Assembly (NCBI RefSeq): GCF_019649055.1 | Contig: NW_026570361.1 | Coordinates: 124,001 to 188,000, forward strand | DNA length: 64,000 nt | Direction: 5' to 3' | Source of the DNA: Paramacrobiotus metropolitanus | Taxonomy: Eukaryota > Tardigrada > Eutardigrada > Parachela > Macrobiotidae | Shown here: one piece after another, positions 1 to 13,900 of the stretch | Position numbering within the stretch: position 1 is the first letter of the stretch | Layout: each line of letters opens with the position of its first letter | Made by a program: the position numbers and the translations under genes | The notes under the pieces: model-generated | Databases searched by the model: none | The model's input: only the letters and a program-made list of their open reading frames with translations | What the model was told of the DNA's origin: nothing

Positions 1-1
1 A

Positions 2-3000
2 AGTTATACTACCAATGGCGGCAATAATCTTTTTGATTTGCCGGAGAACAAACAAATTTCGATAGCGGAGATTATTCTGGGATTAACTTTCATTCACTTA
101 TCGCTGTCAGAACGCCACATGATAATATTACTGGAACTGCTTAAACTTGGACTTGATTTCACGCCTATCAAGAATATAAAGAATGTGATGAAGGCTCTGG
201 CATCCGCGGAAGTGGTAATGCACATCAAGTGCTTGGTTTGCGGTTTCAACAATGCAGATGAAGAAAAGTGTCCGGAGTTCTGGTACAAATATACATACAA
301 AGTTTAGATAATTAAATTTTATTTATATGTACAGTTACCCTTAAGCTCTGCAAAGCCAGATCATCATGAAGTGTGGTATATACAGTACGTTAATGAAAAT
401 CGTCCGCGGTACGGGGTGTCAAAAATCGCATACGTACAATAAATTTTTCGCTTTCGCGCGCGCGCTCCGAACTTATCAGAATATATATAATACTTTATCT
501 TTATGCCATTTCACTAAATGAGTTGTCTACATTGTGCTGAAAATCCTTTACGCGCGCAACATCCGCTGGCCAAAATATGACGAACAAACAGCTTTTGTTT
601 TGTTCGGTTCAGTTAACAATATTAATAGTCAAACTAACGCCGTTAACTGCATATAGTTTTCGAAGATCTCAATAATAACAGCTGCAGTATTGAAAAGACG
701 GCTATTAAATAATTGTACACTTTTGAAAAATATTCTCATTCTGCCCGACCGCGGTGCCCGACCGGAATGAATCTGAAACAGCTATCTGCAATGAAACGTA
801 TCACAAAAAGGGTTTGTTATTTTAAATACTAAGTTTGGATAGTAACTCGTGCGTCTCCTAAGCTATAACAAGTAGCCTACATAAAAAATGTGTAGAAGTT
901 AAAGTAGGTTGAGCATTTCCGCGGTGCAGGAGCAAATTTCTAAATTTTATTATCTGCCTAAATAATTAAGTCAAAAAATTTAAGTTGCCGACTTATAAAC
1001 GTACGAAAAAATATGCAAAATTACGAACACCGAGGCTAATTTTAGTGCAGGGGGAGACAAGGAAATTTTCGTAACTGCCTCACTGGAAAAACAACTCCAA
1101 ACCGTTTTGAGAGGTAATTGAATTTTAAAAACAATTATGGGCTGTTTACCAAAGAAAAAGGTGAAATTTTATAGGGGAACATCTTATTCAGCCATGCATG
1201 GTTGAGCCATTTCATCGTACTAAAATCACGGACATTTGCGACGGGCAGGCATATGCTGATTGCCAGACAACTTTTAGAAATGGCCGGCATATTCCTGACG
1301 ACGCTGTTGTATTGACAATGATTATCAACACCGACGGTATTGATCTTTACAACAGTGCCAACAGCTCGGCATGGCCGGTGTTTGGGATTATCGCAGAACT
1401 GCCGCCTCACAGGCGATATCTTATTGATAAGACGGTTAATTACGCGCTGTGGAAGGGCCAGGGGAAACCGCCCCTTGCTTCCATTATTTCCAAGTTGGCC
1501 ACGGAAATCAATAAAATAAATGAAACAGGTAAACATAAATTGGAAAGCATCAACTTCCCGTCTTCGAGTTAATGCAGATTTTATTCATTTGAGAATCTAC
1601 TTTATGCTTTAACGTTAAAACTAGCTTTCTAACAACAGGCATTAAAATTTCTACCAAAGAAGGCGACCGCCTCTGTTACTTAGTATGCCCTGCCATATCA
1701 GCTGACCTTCCGGCAAGAAGTCTAGCAATGAGCCTCAAGTATACGGGAGCCTTCTATGGATGCACCCTATGCGACATCGAAGGTGTGTCGGTACCCACAG
1801 GCAACGGTGGGAATTGCCGGTGCTACATGCCGCAACCGAATGAGATTCCCCAACGAAGAACGCATGACGAAATTACAAATGATGCGAGAACAGCTGTTCA
1901 AACACAACAATCGGTAAAAACTTTTAATTATGCATTCCGGCATGTTTAATTATTGGTCTATTAAAACTTTTTTATAATGTCAAATATACATGGGCGTATC
2001 AAATTTTATATGAAAACTGCACTTTACGTTAGGTTATGCTCAATCTATATAACTGTAATTTTATATTTTCCATTTTTACCCGAACATTTTAAATATTTAT
2101 TTATTAAAATTTACGCAGGTAAGGGGTATTACTGGCTGGCCGCCTTTGAGTTTGTTGCCGGGTATTAACCTTGGAACTTCGTTTTTGATTGACGAGATGC
2201 ATGGTATTGCATCCGGTGTTGTTAAGAAATTATTAACCGTCTGGATAGAAGGAACGGGCAGCATATACAACTTTAGCGCGGAGCAGGTATAATTTTAGAA
2301 CATTATCGGTCCAACTACACAAAAATGATAACATTGCTAACGTTTTTGCAGGTTTCAAAAATAGAACACCGACTTCTACAATGCAAACCACCTCCAGCAG
2401 TGGGCAGATTACCACGCAAAATTAATATCCATAAGTGGAAATCCAACGAATTTAAGATGTTTTTTGAGCACTACGCTCTTTACTGTTTGCATGACATTCT
2501 CCCTAATCTACATTTTCAACATTTTAAAAAACTAGTACATTCTTTCAAGTTACTTCATGCGACAAGTATTCTGGTTGCTGATTTGGATTGTGTCCGCCAG
2601 AAAATTAGAGAATTCGTTGAGGACACGGTTCTCTTATACGGTAGAGACCCTAATTTTACGCTTGTACTGAATATCATAATAACAATATGCTTTTTCAGGA
2701 GAAAGCATGTGTGGAATCAATTTCCACTATCTGACTCACTTATGTGATATGGTTAGCGACTGGGGCCCGCTCTGGGCTTACACCGCATTTCCGTTTGAAG
2801 ATAAGAACGGATGGGTGCGAAAGCACTGCCACGGTACGGCGAGCGTGGCTGTGCCCGTGATGTCCCAGCTGTTGGTTTCTCAGATCTTGAAGCAAATGGA
2901 AGAAAAAATTACCGGCAAAATGGAGCAACGGCTTTTAAAAATGCTGAATGGGCAACGGTAAAACTTAATGCTTTACCTTATACCTTACTTTTTATTGCCC

Positions 3001-4181
3001 TGTTACCGCAGCCAACAACACAAACAAATGTCGGCTTTTATTTTCTGCGCGATGCGCTGTCTGTGTTAACCCAAGCCGGCTAAAAGTTTCCATTACTGCA
3101 CTCTATCATTTGCAGTATTTGAAAAGACGGGCATCGCTCACAAAAATTTCGAATGAAAATTTGTTCAGTTTACCAAGAGAAGTGACCGTTGCTTGTTGTT
3201 ATCTCTGTTAAGCGCCTGACATTCCTCGAGAAGGACATGGTGTGCCCTACATCAGGAGATTAGCTTGACGACTTGTAATGGTTTGCTTAATAATGGCAAA
3301 TTATCTTTGTCCCATTTAAACTCGTCAGTCTTATTTGGCATTAGGTTAGCGCTATTATTGACAGACAAGGAAACCTTTATTGCTATTTGCCAGAAAGGGC
3401 AACCGAATCCGTGTGAGTTGAGCTAAAGAGAAAACATGCAGACTTTATTGATAGATTAATTAGAACGTCACATTTTGGCATCCGTTATAAAGGTCATACC
3501 CAAGCGCTGGTGCTGATTATAACTAATAACAGCATGAAAGTAATTTCTGGGTAATTAATACAATTTCTTACATCGCCCGACCGCGCCCGACCGCACAATT
3601 ACAGTTACAAATCCACTATTTCGAATAACAATAGCTTTTGCATAAGCGCGACAGTTTAGTATGTCTAATAATCCGGCAGTATAAGCAGTAAGCATTGTAA
3701 CTTTATCTGGACAGCTATTTGTCTGTAATACACGATGCAGCCAGCAAACGTTGGTTATATAGCTCACAAAAAGTTGACATGTTTTTGTTTAAAAAAATGA
3801 TAATGTTGTCACAGGATCAAAGCGCGTGTGGGAAATAGCAAATGGAGAACATTTTCCAAGCTGAAGAAGCACAAAGGATGCTTTGCTCTCCCGCACGACT
3901 GCGATTCTTCCCTTTATAACGTCGATACCGCTGAAGTTGGCGGCATCTCAATGTGGACCAGCGGTTATAAACGGTCTGACCGGCGGTGTGGACGATTTTT
4001 CTATGCTCTTATTGATGGAGCAAACTGGCGCCTCATTAGTGTGTCGGCACTGACAGTGTGCAAAGCGTGCACTACTCTGTTCGTTTCTGCAGTTGACCTT
4101 CCTGTTGATCACGATGGCAATGGATACATCGTAACCAGTTTCAGCAACGAATCAGAGCAAGTTCTTCGGAGCCGTTTATAG
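2..4181 (+). CDS. CACTA/EnSpm-like transposase-domain protein, 5' end outside the window
   Basis: Open from the left edge. Exons I can support: about 2-282, 1051-1113, 1175-1528, 1639-1913, 2119-2286, 2352-2640, 2699-2957 and 3815-4181. From 1051 on, every junction is GT-AG and keeps the phase; the link from 282 to 1051 is not resolved and may hide another exon. Motifs come in the order known from animal proteins related to plant Tnp2 plus DUF4218: a short CxxC segment, DICDG, NTDGI followed by WP and ELPPH, a CPAISADLPAR segment with a CxxC, RTHDE, DEMHGIASGVVKKL, RLPRKI and an HYALYCL...ILP helix region, then DWGPLWAYTAFPFEDKNG. The two Asp motifs (NTDG, IDEMH) suit a DDE-type nuclease. The reading frame is clean over eight exons, so it may be an active element or a domesticated gene. 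The C-terminal limit (stop at 4181) is less certain. Confidence 0.75.
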
Positions 4182-4964
4182 TAATAAATAGGTCTGCCAC
4201 TGACATTTATGTGTTTTATAGAGCAATAGTGGTGGCGCATTCCCGACTGACCTCGGTGAAACCCTGCGTAGTAATAGCAGAAGAAAACCAGATTATTCTT
4301 TCGGTTGTTGATCGGGCAGCGAAGTTCGATTAGTTTACTGGGATTAAGTATGCAGTATGCACCGTCGCTTTGTTTTCGTATTTGGTTTCTTGTAGTACAG
4401 TATGGGAAATTTTCCAAGTAGTAATTTTTCTTATTCTTTCGAAGTTTTCATTATACAACAAAAAAGCGATAAGATTTGCAAAATTACGAGCTTTCAGGTA
4501 AATTAAGTTACATAAAATTACTTAGTTGGATAAATCATGGCCTGTTTTTGCGGTTTTCAGAAAAAGTATTCTTCGTTTTCAACCGATTTGGATCTTACCA
4601 GTGATAAATACATTGTTAGCCCAGTTAATCTTGACCCGGCACCTGGCCATATGAACGCCCATTCTCCGTCTATGTCCAATTTGTTTGAAGAGAAACCTTT
4701 AGACCGTATGGACAGCATTTCTCTGGGAACGCCTGTCTAACTTGTTCGGCCTATATCTTAGACAAAGCCTGTCCAACAGGTTACTGACAAATTTTTCCAT
4801 TGTTTATCGCATCACCGTTTTCCATCGATTGCCTTTTATATCGGATTGACTGCGTGCCAGCGAAAATGCTCATTATATCCGAGAGATATCGTACTGCACA
4901 GTTCGTTGCAGACTGCATACTTTTCAGTCTGTGCTTCGTCACATTTTTTTTCTTACTATCCGCC
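4182..4964. other. Spacer between transposase gene and BEN gene
   Basis: There is no convincing gene here. An open stretch at 4561-4740 follows a possible acceptor (TTTTCAG) and could be a further 3' exon of the preceding gene or a 5' exon of the BEN gene, but I could not join it by phase. The region presumably holds the BEN gene promoter. Confidence 0.3.
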
Positions 4965-7900
4965 ATGGCGGCGAAATCGGAAAGGTCACATTATGGAGTT
5001 ATCTATTGGTACGAAGACGCGAAGGCGGCAGTAAGTGTGGAACCTATGACGAATGTTAAAATCGATCCGTCCTTTGTTAATGTGGAGATGAAGCTGCAGG
5101 AAGGCAACTTTGTGTTGGCAAAATTTGCCAACACACGTAATCACCGTCGTGCTATGCTTGTGGAAATTCGTCACGGTAACATACGTACATACTCTATATC
5201 CGGTGTACATACTATATGCGGCGTACATATATTATACGAGGCGTACATACGCTATATGCATTATAGCAAAATCTGCAAAGCAGACAGGTTTTCCGCCGTT
5301 CTTGGTTTTATTTTATTACGGCTCATACTTTACGTCAAATACTTAAATACATTATGGATTTTTTGCAAAAATAAAAAACTAAAGGTCGCTGGCAACAGGG
5401 GTTGAGAAAGTGGAACTGAAATCAAAAGTCGAAGCAAATCCTGATACGTACATCAAGAAAGGCATGAAAGCAATGGTTGTGTGGGAAACAAAGGGCGTGG
5501 ATCCGTTGAAAGAGGCTGCGGAAGTACCGAAAGCCATGGAAAGTGTACCATCTCCCGCAACCGTGGAAACTGTGCCCTTTCCATCTCCTGCCCGCGTTGA
5601 GGATAGCTCATCGGAACTCGGTACGTCATTTGCATTAGAAGCTTTACTTCCATAATTTTTTAACATTATGGTTGCCTGCACCGGTAACGCGGGCACTGGT
5701 TGCGTTCACGGCCGGGTGACCTTTGAGTATCCGCATTCCGCACAAACAATAAAATTAAATTAAAGTTTTATCGAATTTTGCTTCCTGAATAACAATATCC
5801 GGTAAAGGTCGATTTCCGGTTTAACCGTTGCCGTTCCCGCGTTAAGCTTGTAAACATACAGAGGGCTTTTCAGCCAAGTGTGGGCAGTTTTCGAAAATTC
5901 ATATTTATTCGACGGAACAACGAACTACTTTTCAAAAATTTTAGTAGATAGCCAAACACACATACTTTTTACACAAAGTGTAGAACTGCGTAACAACTTC
6001 AGTTATAAATCTCGTTCAGAAACGGCTGAAGTTATAAATAAATTTTTTATGCTGTATTATTAAGTTATTAGTTCGCTGCTTTATTGTTTGAACCGGTGCC
6101 TTGGCTACAGTACATTGGTAAAGTGTCGAATTAATTTTATTTCTCTACTGTCGGTACAGTATAGTTAAACAATATTCCACAGTGCGACAATGCATGGCGG
6201 GCTGCAGATAGCGCTCAAAAAGTTAGTCCCGGATACACTGCCCACTATCAACGCCGCCATTGTGGCGCTGTAAAGGGAAAGTGCCCAGCCGGTCCTGATA
6301 ATAAGCACGAAATGAAACAGCCTTATTATAAGTTACGCCGAATGTAGTGCAGTGGCCATCGTTTAAAGCGCTTACAGAGCGCTCAGTATTTAATAGCTGT
6401 GTCTTTACGTGTTCAATCTCCGGACCGGCTTGTAGTTAGGTAAGCACATTATGCTAACGTATTTATGCTGGTTTGGAGTAATTATGATCTGCATCCTCTT
6501 TTTCAAATTGGCATTATAAGAGTCTTGTCAAACATCTTATTCCCACCCTCTCTTTCTGTTCCGTTCCTTTTTTATGTTTTTATATAAGAAAAGGCACATG
6601 TACGTCTACAGTGTACGTGAACGGGAGGGATGAGAAATGTCGTATTTTCATAACTGGAGGATGATGTTTAACACGCATGGCGGTCTCACCCTAATTGAAC
6701 CTTGGTAATAACGACTCCTCTGAACTGACAAACCTTGCAGTTTCAAAACGTTTCAGTGGTTTAACCGATCTTACGTTGTACGAAGTGGTATTTCTAACAA
6801 ACTCACTCAGATATACCTCGAAAGTATATATACAATTAGGTGTAAAACCAGAGCAGGGGAGCATTGAAGAAGTTGTTTTTGTTATAAATTTCGCTTTCTT
6901 AGTACTCAGTTTGTACTTATATGTGATACTTATTAAAGGTCAAGGTAAAAACATTAATTTAGAACGGCACATTTAGACCTGGAGAAGACATACAGCCTGT
7001 CTAGCAATGAAATGTATCTTTGTGCCCATCTCTCGACGTACGTGTAATTGCCAATTACATGTACTGCAAGTGTATTATGCAATATGTTTGCGAGTTTTCG
7101 GTTATTCTGGGTCCGGCATTTTCTATCAATTATAATATTGTAATATCTCGATGTGAGATCGATTTTTAGGCACGTACATCTGTACTCGATCTGCTAATCG
7201 ATCATGCTGTGACATCAGATAACCTAATTCACAGTTTGGTCAGCATATATTTTCTCCCCAAAAAGCGACCATGGAGGCGTTGCAAGGCAGCAGCCGTGTT
7301 ATTACTCGAGGAAAAGACTGATCTGCCGGAAATTAAAAACTTCTTAGCATCTTCTTTTAGATTTTTAATAAGCATTATTCTTCATACGACAGGCGTTTTT
7401 TGTACATACTATCGTTGCACATACTGTACTATCGCACCCTTGTCCGCGAATAGTATTTATTATTATGTAGGTGACTGCTGAAATGAAAAAATTAAGAACG
7501 TTTAGCTTCGAAGAATACTCGCAATTTTTTTTGCATAAAAAACAAAGGGTTACATCATCAAAATTTTCATTCAATAAAAAAATTGCTGAAACAAAAAACA
7601 CATCACGAAATTATTGCCAATTAAAGATTTAACATGTACAGTTCGGCTCCTTCGCTGGGATAGCCAGCGCCCATTGACAAGATTTAGCAATTCTAGTTGT
7701 GGTCCTGTGCTGCAATAGGGACGTCCTGTGGTGCATTAGGGTCCTGTGGTGCATTAGGATTCTGTGGCTGCTGCGCTTCGTTACCTGGTTCCTGCTGAAC
7801 ACCTAGCGCCCACTGACAACTGTCACAGCTACCGGTCAGTTTCAGATGCTGCACTGTATACAACGCGGCGCCTTTCTCGCAGAAGATTTCGTTTTTACGT

Positions 7901-10900
7901 GCGCTTAAATTCGATCCACAGGTAATGGTGAAGTCCTTGCCGACACATCCGCATTCACGGTAGAGAATGTGATAAGACCCACAAAAACAAACGGCATCTG
8001 GCACGACGGCAAGGGTCGCATACAGATCTCTCTTAGTGATGTCAGCCTTGGTCCTGAGCCTCTGTGGGTTCTGTATGGCTTGTCTGCCAAGGTGGGCTAA
8101 CAAAGCTTCCACGAGGGTCATACCCTCCGGCCGTTGTTGAAGTACAGCTTGCGGGAGATCCATTACTATAGGTGAGATGCGATTAAGGAGCCTGTTGAAC
8201 AGCGGAATGATATAGAAAGGGCGAAAGTAAGCTTGCGGAACTAATTCCTCGTACTTCTGATGTCAGCCAGCTAGGGGTTTACGTTGTGGCTGTACAGCGT
8301 TTCATGTAAAGCGCTGCTATTAGATCGACGGTAAATGCGGTGTGTATTACGTAAAGCCTTTATTTACAGTAAACCATGTACAGTAGAACACATAAAATTC
8401 AACATTAACTTACTATTCAAAGTACATCCATTAATCACTTATTATGAGGTAAATTAATTCATAGATCGTGTACCTACAACCGATAACAATAAAATCTCTT
8501 AAAACTACACCGCCTTAAAATAAAATCTTTTAAATTTCTGTTTTATTGGTTTTTAAAAAATCCAAAATTTGTACTGATTCTGGCGCCGTGGTTTTTAATC
8601 ACAGCTTCAATGCGGTTACGAAGTACATGCTATGCACGGTATGTGCTACCTGTGCCTTTGCTGCAGTTTCCCTGGCATACATATATTCTTAATAGCATAG
8701 CTTTACATAAATCGCTGTTTAGCCACAACGTAAAGATATCAGTAGTACGAGGAATTAGTTTGGCAGGGTTATTATATGCGATGGCCGTACGTTAAGCTAA
8801 TTTAATTCATTGTTACTGCGTGCAGTTAATATTAAAACAGTAGATATGTAAACCGCACGGGTTTACTAGAACTGAACAAGTTTTTCAAGCATCAGCAGCA
8901 GTGCGTTAAACAGTAAAGGAAAAAATATTAATATGGTTTAGTACAGTTAAATTTAGGTGACAGGGAAACAACGCTGTTGCACGCACCTTCGCAAATTTGA
9001 AGTGATCCTGACTGAAGATGTCCGTTGTTTTCTGGTCCGAATCGAGGACTTCCGAATCGCGGGCATTACACGCCTATAGTTGATACAGTATAAAAAGGTC
9101 AAGCAAACTACAAACAAGGAGAAAAATTGAAGCATGCTGAGCGCGGTAACAACAATTACCAACAATTTTTACAAAAACATTCACGTGTCATGAAAAAGCC
9201 GCTAGGTTTTGTGTGCATAAAGCGTAGCAGATGCCGTTAGTAAGATTTGTCATCACACTGCGCTCCGGATTGGTCAAAACAATCATACGGCACGTTCCCA
9301 AGATAACAGCTCAAAGAGCTCCGTCTTCTGAACTTACCCGCCTTCAGCACATGCGGCACATTGATGCAGTGTTTAATATACACCGTCATTATTATTTGTG
9401 CTTGTATTGTACTCGTAAGTACTCGTAAAAGTACTGCACATTTTCTATTACATCTGATTCGCTCTGTTGCAAATTATTATGAACATATTATATTAAGTGC
9501 TGGCTCACACATTTTCAATCTCCAGAATTATGCAGCGCCGCATGCAAGCAGATTACTTCCGTTTAAAACGGATCCGGCTCCATTTTTCATAGCTGCAGCA
9601 GAGCATCAAACCCGCATGATTTAACCGCTCTACTCGTACTGTACAAAATTTCGACAAGTGCAGACTAAGAGGGAACAGTGTTGATTCGTAGGGATTTCTT
9701 GAAAATTAGTTTTTTAACCATTCTCAGTTTCTTAGGACTTCGTGGCTTCGGAAATGTTCACAAACAGCACGAGCAAAAGTTGACATTTATTAATCAATTG
9801 AACGAGTGTCGTCATGAAGCTTTGATTGTAATCTGCCGAACAAGCTTGCTAGTTACAACCTCTGCGAAGCTGATCCGCTATTTCGGCGATAGATATCTCT
9901 CTGTGACGAACAAAAACAGGCTGGATCCGGTCACTTCCTGTGGAAGGAGTATCTCGAGGCCGGTTTCGGCAAGCCGGTTCACGCTGGTTCTGTAACTCTC
10001 CAGTCGACTGACCGTGCATATGCTTATTCACGGTGTCCTTCATCCGTGGAACAGCATCATATGCAGTGCACCACGGGCACTTGTAGAAATCGCGGTTGTG
10101 ATGAGACCGCACAATATTTATAGCGTTGGTGATTCGCGCGTGGTGCTCGTTCAAATCGTAGGTTCCTGTATAGAACCAAAAAGATTTATTACAGTAAAAG
10201 TTTATTTAATCGTTTACAAGTATGTTAATTACAAAGACTGTGGTATTCGTACTGTAAGTATTCAAAACTTCACCGGCCCCTGCCGTTGTTTGATATAAGC
10301 CCGACCGAGCCCGACCGGGCGGAAAAATATTAAATGGTGAACTTCGAAAAATCGTGTTACCGTGCAATACACGGTAATACATTGCACGGTAATACGATTC
10401 GTTTATAAAGTTCACGTGTGCCTAAGCCGGACTTGCGTATTGCACTGACTACACATATACTGACGTTTTCTTCATGATAATTATATCAGGTCTTAAGTAA
10501 AAGAAGGGGAGAGAGCACTCGAAAAAGTGTTTATTGCACAGTGATGCAAAGTAATTAAAGTATAGGCCACCTATAGTAGGCCGCCTAGCTGTTTCGATCA
10601 ATGCTTAATGAGTGATTGTTTCCAAAACTACTGTGAAATTTTTGTTAACAGCGGTTAAGCAATAATAATTAAACTTCCTTGTGGAATAATATTATACGCA
10701 CAGAAGATTACGATATATTCGACAATAAAAAGGCGACGTATTAAAGTATTAATCTTAAGCGAGAATACATAAGATACTTGCTTGTAGGTACTATATAATT
10801 ATGTCATACAAAATTAATGTTGACCGTATGCAAACAGTAAACCAAAAAATTTCAATTAGAAAACGTGAACTCTTATTATTGATGATCGAATACAAAAAAT

Positions 10901-13900
10901 AAAAAATCTCGTTTAATTTTTTATACCTGGTAAGTTATGATGTTGGGTGTCATCATACAAAGGAGGCAACCATCCGTTCTCTGCATAATACTGTGCAATG
11001 TCCACGACTGTTGGCTGCCACTGTACCAACACAACTTCTCTCCCGTTGATGATTCGGCTAAATAAAAGAAGTAATAAAAATTAATAAGGGAAAGAATTTA
11101 AAGAAATAATAATAAATAAATAACCATGAATAAACAATAATAAAAAAATTTAAGTAAATTTAAGTAGATTAGTCAAAATAAATTATCAATAAATTAAAAT
11201 ATTATCAACAATTAAAATATTATCAACAATTATCAATAAATTAAAATATTTGATAAGTAGCTGTTGTTCAGCTAGTTAAGGATCGTACCGATAAACGGCT
11301 TGGCAAGGAAACGGCATGTTGCCATCCGCCAGAACATACTGGTTGGGCGGTCCCGCAGGGAGTTCGGCTGCCTGTTCTGCTGGCTGCGCTGCTGGCTGTG
11401 CCGCGGGCTGTGCTCCTGTTTTCTGTCGCTTCTTCGTTTTTTTAGCCATCGTGAGGTTTGAGCGTAAAAAGACCTCGTGTACACAAATATTAGAGCCACA
11501 ATTTTACACAAATTTCAGAAATAATTTAATATTAGCTTTTATGCAATTTCACGATGTGCTACTACAGTTCATCAGCGAATGCTTTTCGCGACTTTAGTAC
11601 AGTAATTAAATACTCCTTGGCAACAATTTTATGACTGTGTTTCTTGTACGAAAGGATGCAATACAGGATGTGGCACACATTTTGCCTTCGCTTGAAGAAC
11701 GTGCTTTTTTGTACCATTAACAATAATTATAAAATATAGAATACAGCGGATTTTCAGTATCGACCTTTAAAGTACTGCTAACAATGAGCAGAGTAGTGGG
11801 CAGAGTATTAGAGTAATTGTTTCATTGGACTAGTTGCTTTATCATATGACTGCAAGGCAATCTTTTTCTGTAGAAGGCACTTGACATAAAGGATACATTT
11901 TTATAAAGGACTGTAAACGGCCTTGCACAGGCCATCACTGAAAGAATTAATGTAAATCAGCGAGAGCAAGGGATAATTAGAATTTGCGGTCAGACAAAAC
12001 ACTTGCGCTTTATGCTGTGTAGGTACATCCGAATGTTAACGTACTTTTAGATACTACGATTATTATCCACCTTGCTACGAGTACAAAAATTACGAAAAAC
12101 TGAACTAGCAAGCAATCTCACATAATAAAATATAATATAAAAATTGTTTTATGCTTTACCCACGACAAAAAAAATTTTAAGAATTAGCTCATGCGGTTTT
12201 TCTGTATATTACACGTTTTCCCAAATCACACTGAATACTGTTACGCATGGCCCGCTGTCTTAGCCTTGCAGATACCGATACACAGACTTGCAGGGAAAAG
12301 GGATGGTTACATCAGCAAATACATAATCTCTCTCGGGAAGGGGCGAAGCCGCCGTGCTTAATCTTCTCTTTGGAGGCATAAACGTGAATCAAATATCTAT
12401 AATTATCGTAGAGAATACGAATATTGGATAGCACACTACAGAAGCAAACTTTACTAAGATAAGTCAGAGGCCGCCTATTTCCGTAGTCGGCTGAGGCTGT
12501 GCATTCAGTACAAATTTTTTGCTCTTATAGGAAACTTGTGACTGTAATGAAGTCAGATTGCACTGTACTATGAAAATTATTAGTAATGTTAAATTGGGCA
12601 AATTACTATTACTTGATGGTTAAAGGTCACGCTGTTGTTTTAATCGCTGTTGTTTTTAGACTCGGTCTTACAATACGCGCGTACTTTTTCGCGTGCTTTT
12701 TACGTTTCACATATTTATGACCTGCTGGAACAGCGTCTAGGCGAAAACACAAAGCTCCCTAAATACTTTTGGTCAAAGCATGTGTTAGCCATAAAATTAA
12801 TTGCCTCACCCCTCCGGCCCTGGCTCAATTACATTTTTCTCTACTTTTGGCCTGTGCAAGGCCTTTGAAAGTCCTTTACACGAACAAGACTCCAAATAAA
12901 GCATCACTGTAATGGCCTACAAAGCAAAACAGTTTTCCCAACAACTGATCAGATCGATATCGAGCAAAGATTTTTCTTTCTTTGAAACTGAATTATGACA
13001 AGAGCGTTATTACAGGGAAAACCATTGACGTTTTGAAGTCGGCAAACAGTGTGCTTCACTCTACATCGGCTGTAAGTCGAACATTTTATTTCATCGTTAT
13101 ACCGCTATATTTAGATTGCTGTTATAAAACAGATCCGTTTCTGTTTTAGTATGGCGAAACTATTAACGCACCGCCCTCTGGAAATTCCGCACTGTCTCCA
13201 CTTGTTAATGGGATGATCGGCGGCACTAATTTGCCGACAACTGAAAGTGCACTTCCGGCGGCTGTTGCGCCAGCGTCAACGGTTTCTTCCTGGCCATTAC
13301 CGATGCCGGCAATGAACTGGTTCGACCCTTACAATCTGCAGAACATGGTAATGCTATTCATTTTTTACCGAATCATTTTTTACCAAATAATTTGTTTTTG
13401 GTTCACTGTTTTGATCCTAGATAAAAACCGCCGTCGATTCAGCCACCAAAGACCTGAAGGCGGAGTTCGTGGCGTTAGCGCAGGATAAGGACAAACGCAT
13501 TCAACTGCTGGAGGATACGGTATCTCAAATCTTTACATTTAGCAGTATTTAGCAAAACATAGCTTAAGTGTCACTTTCGACAGATTAATGAACTGCGCTC
13601 CCGACCGCACGAGACGACTCCAGTCGCTCCAACGCCACTGCAAATGGCATTGGTACGTATTTTAAATAACAATTCAGTAAATAGAATAATTTATTAGTGC
13701 GGTCGGGCTTGGTGGGGCTGATTTGCGGTATTCAAATCTATTGTTTTACAGGAAGCCATGAAATCAAAAGGGAACGCCGGTAGCGCTATTCGAGCTGGTG
13801 TGAAACGCCTTTTTAGTGAGGAGGAATGCCGCACGTGTGCCTGGTCTGATCGCGGTGTCAAAATGAGCAAATTTCGAACGAGTGTTTTGGATCCAGTAAG

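Noticed and set aside
4800-4964. Earlier in-frame ATG for the BEN protein giving 55 more residues with a hydrophobic stretch.
   Set aside because: The ATG at 4965 has a much better context and directly precedes the conserved module; a membrane anchor on a BEN protein would be odd.
5379-5696. Ser/Thr-rich reverse-strand frame over BEN exon 2.
   Set aside because: Antisense shadow of a real exon with verified phases on both sides.
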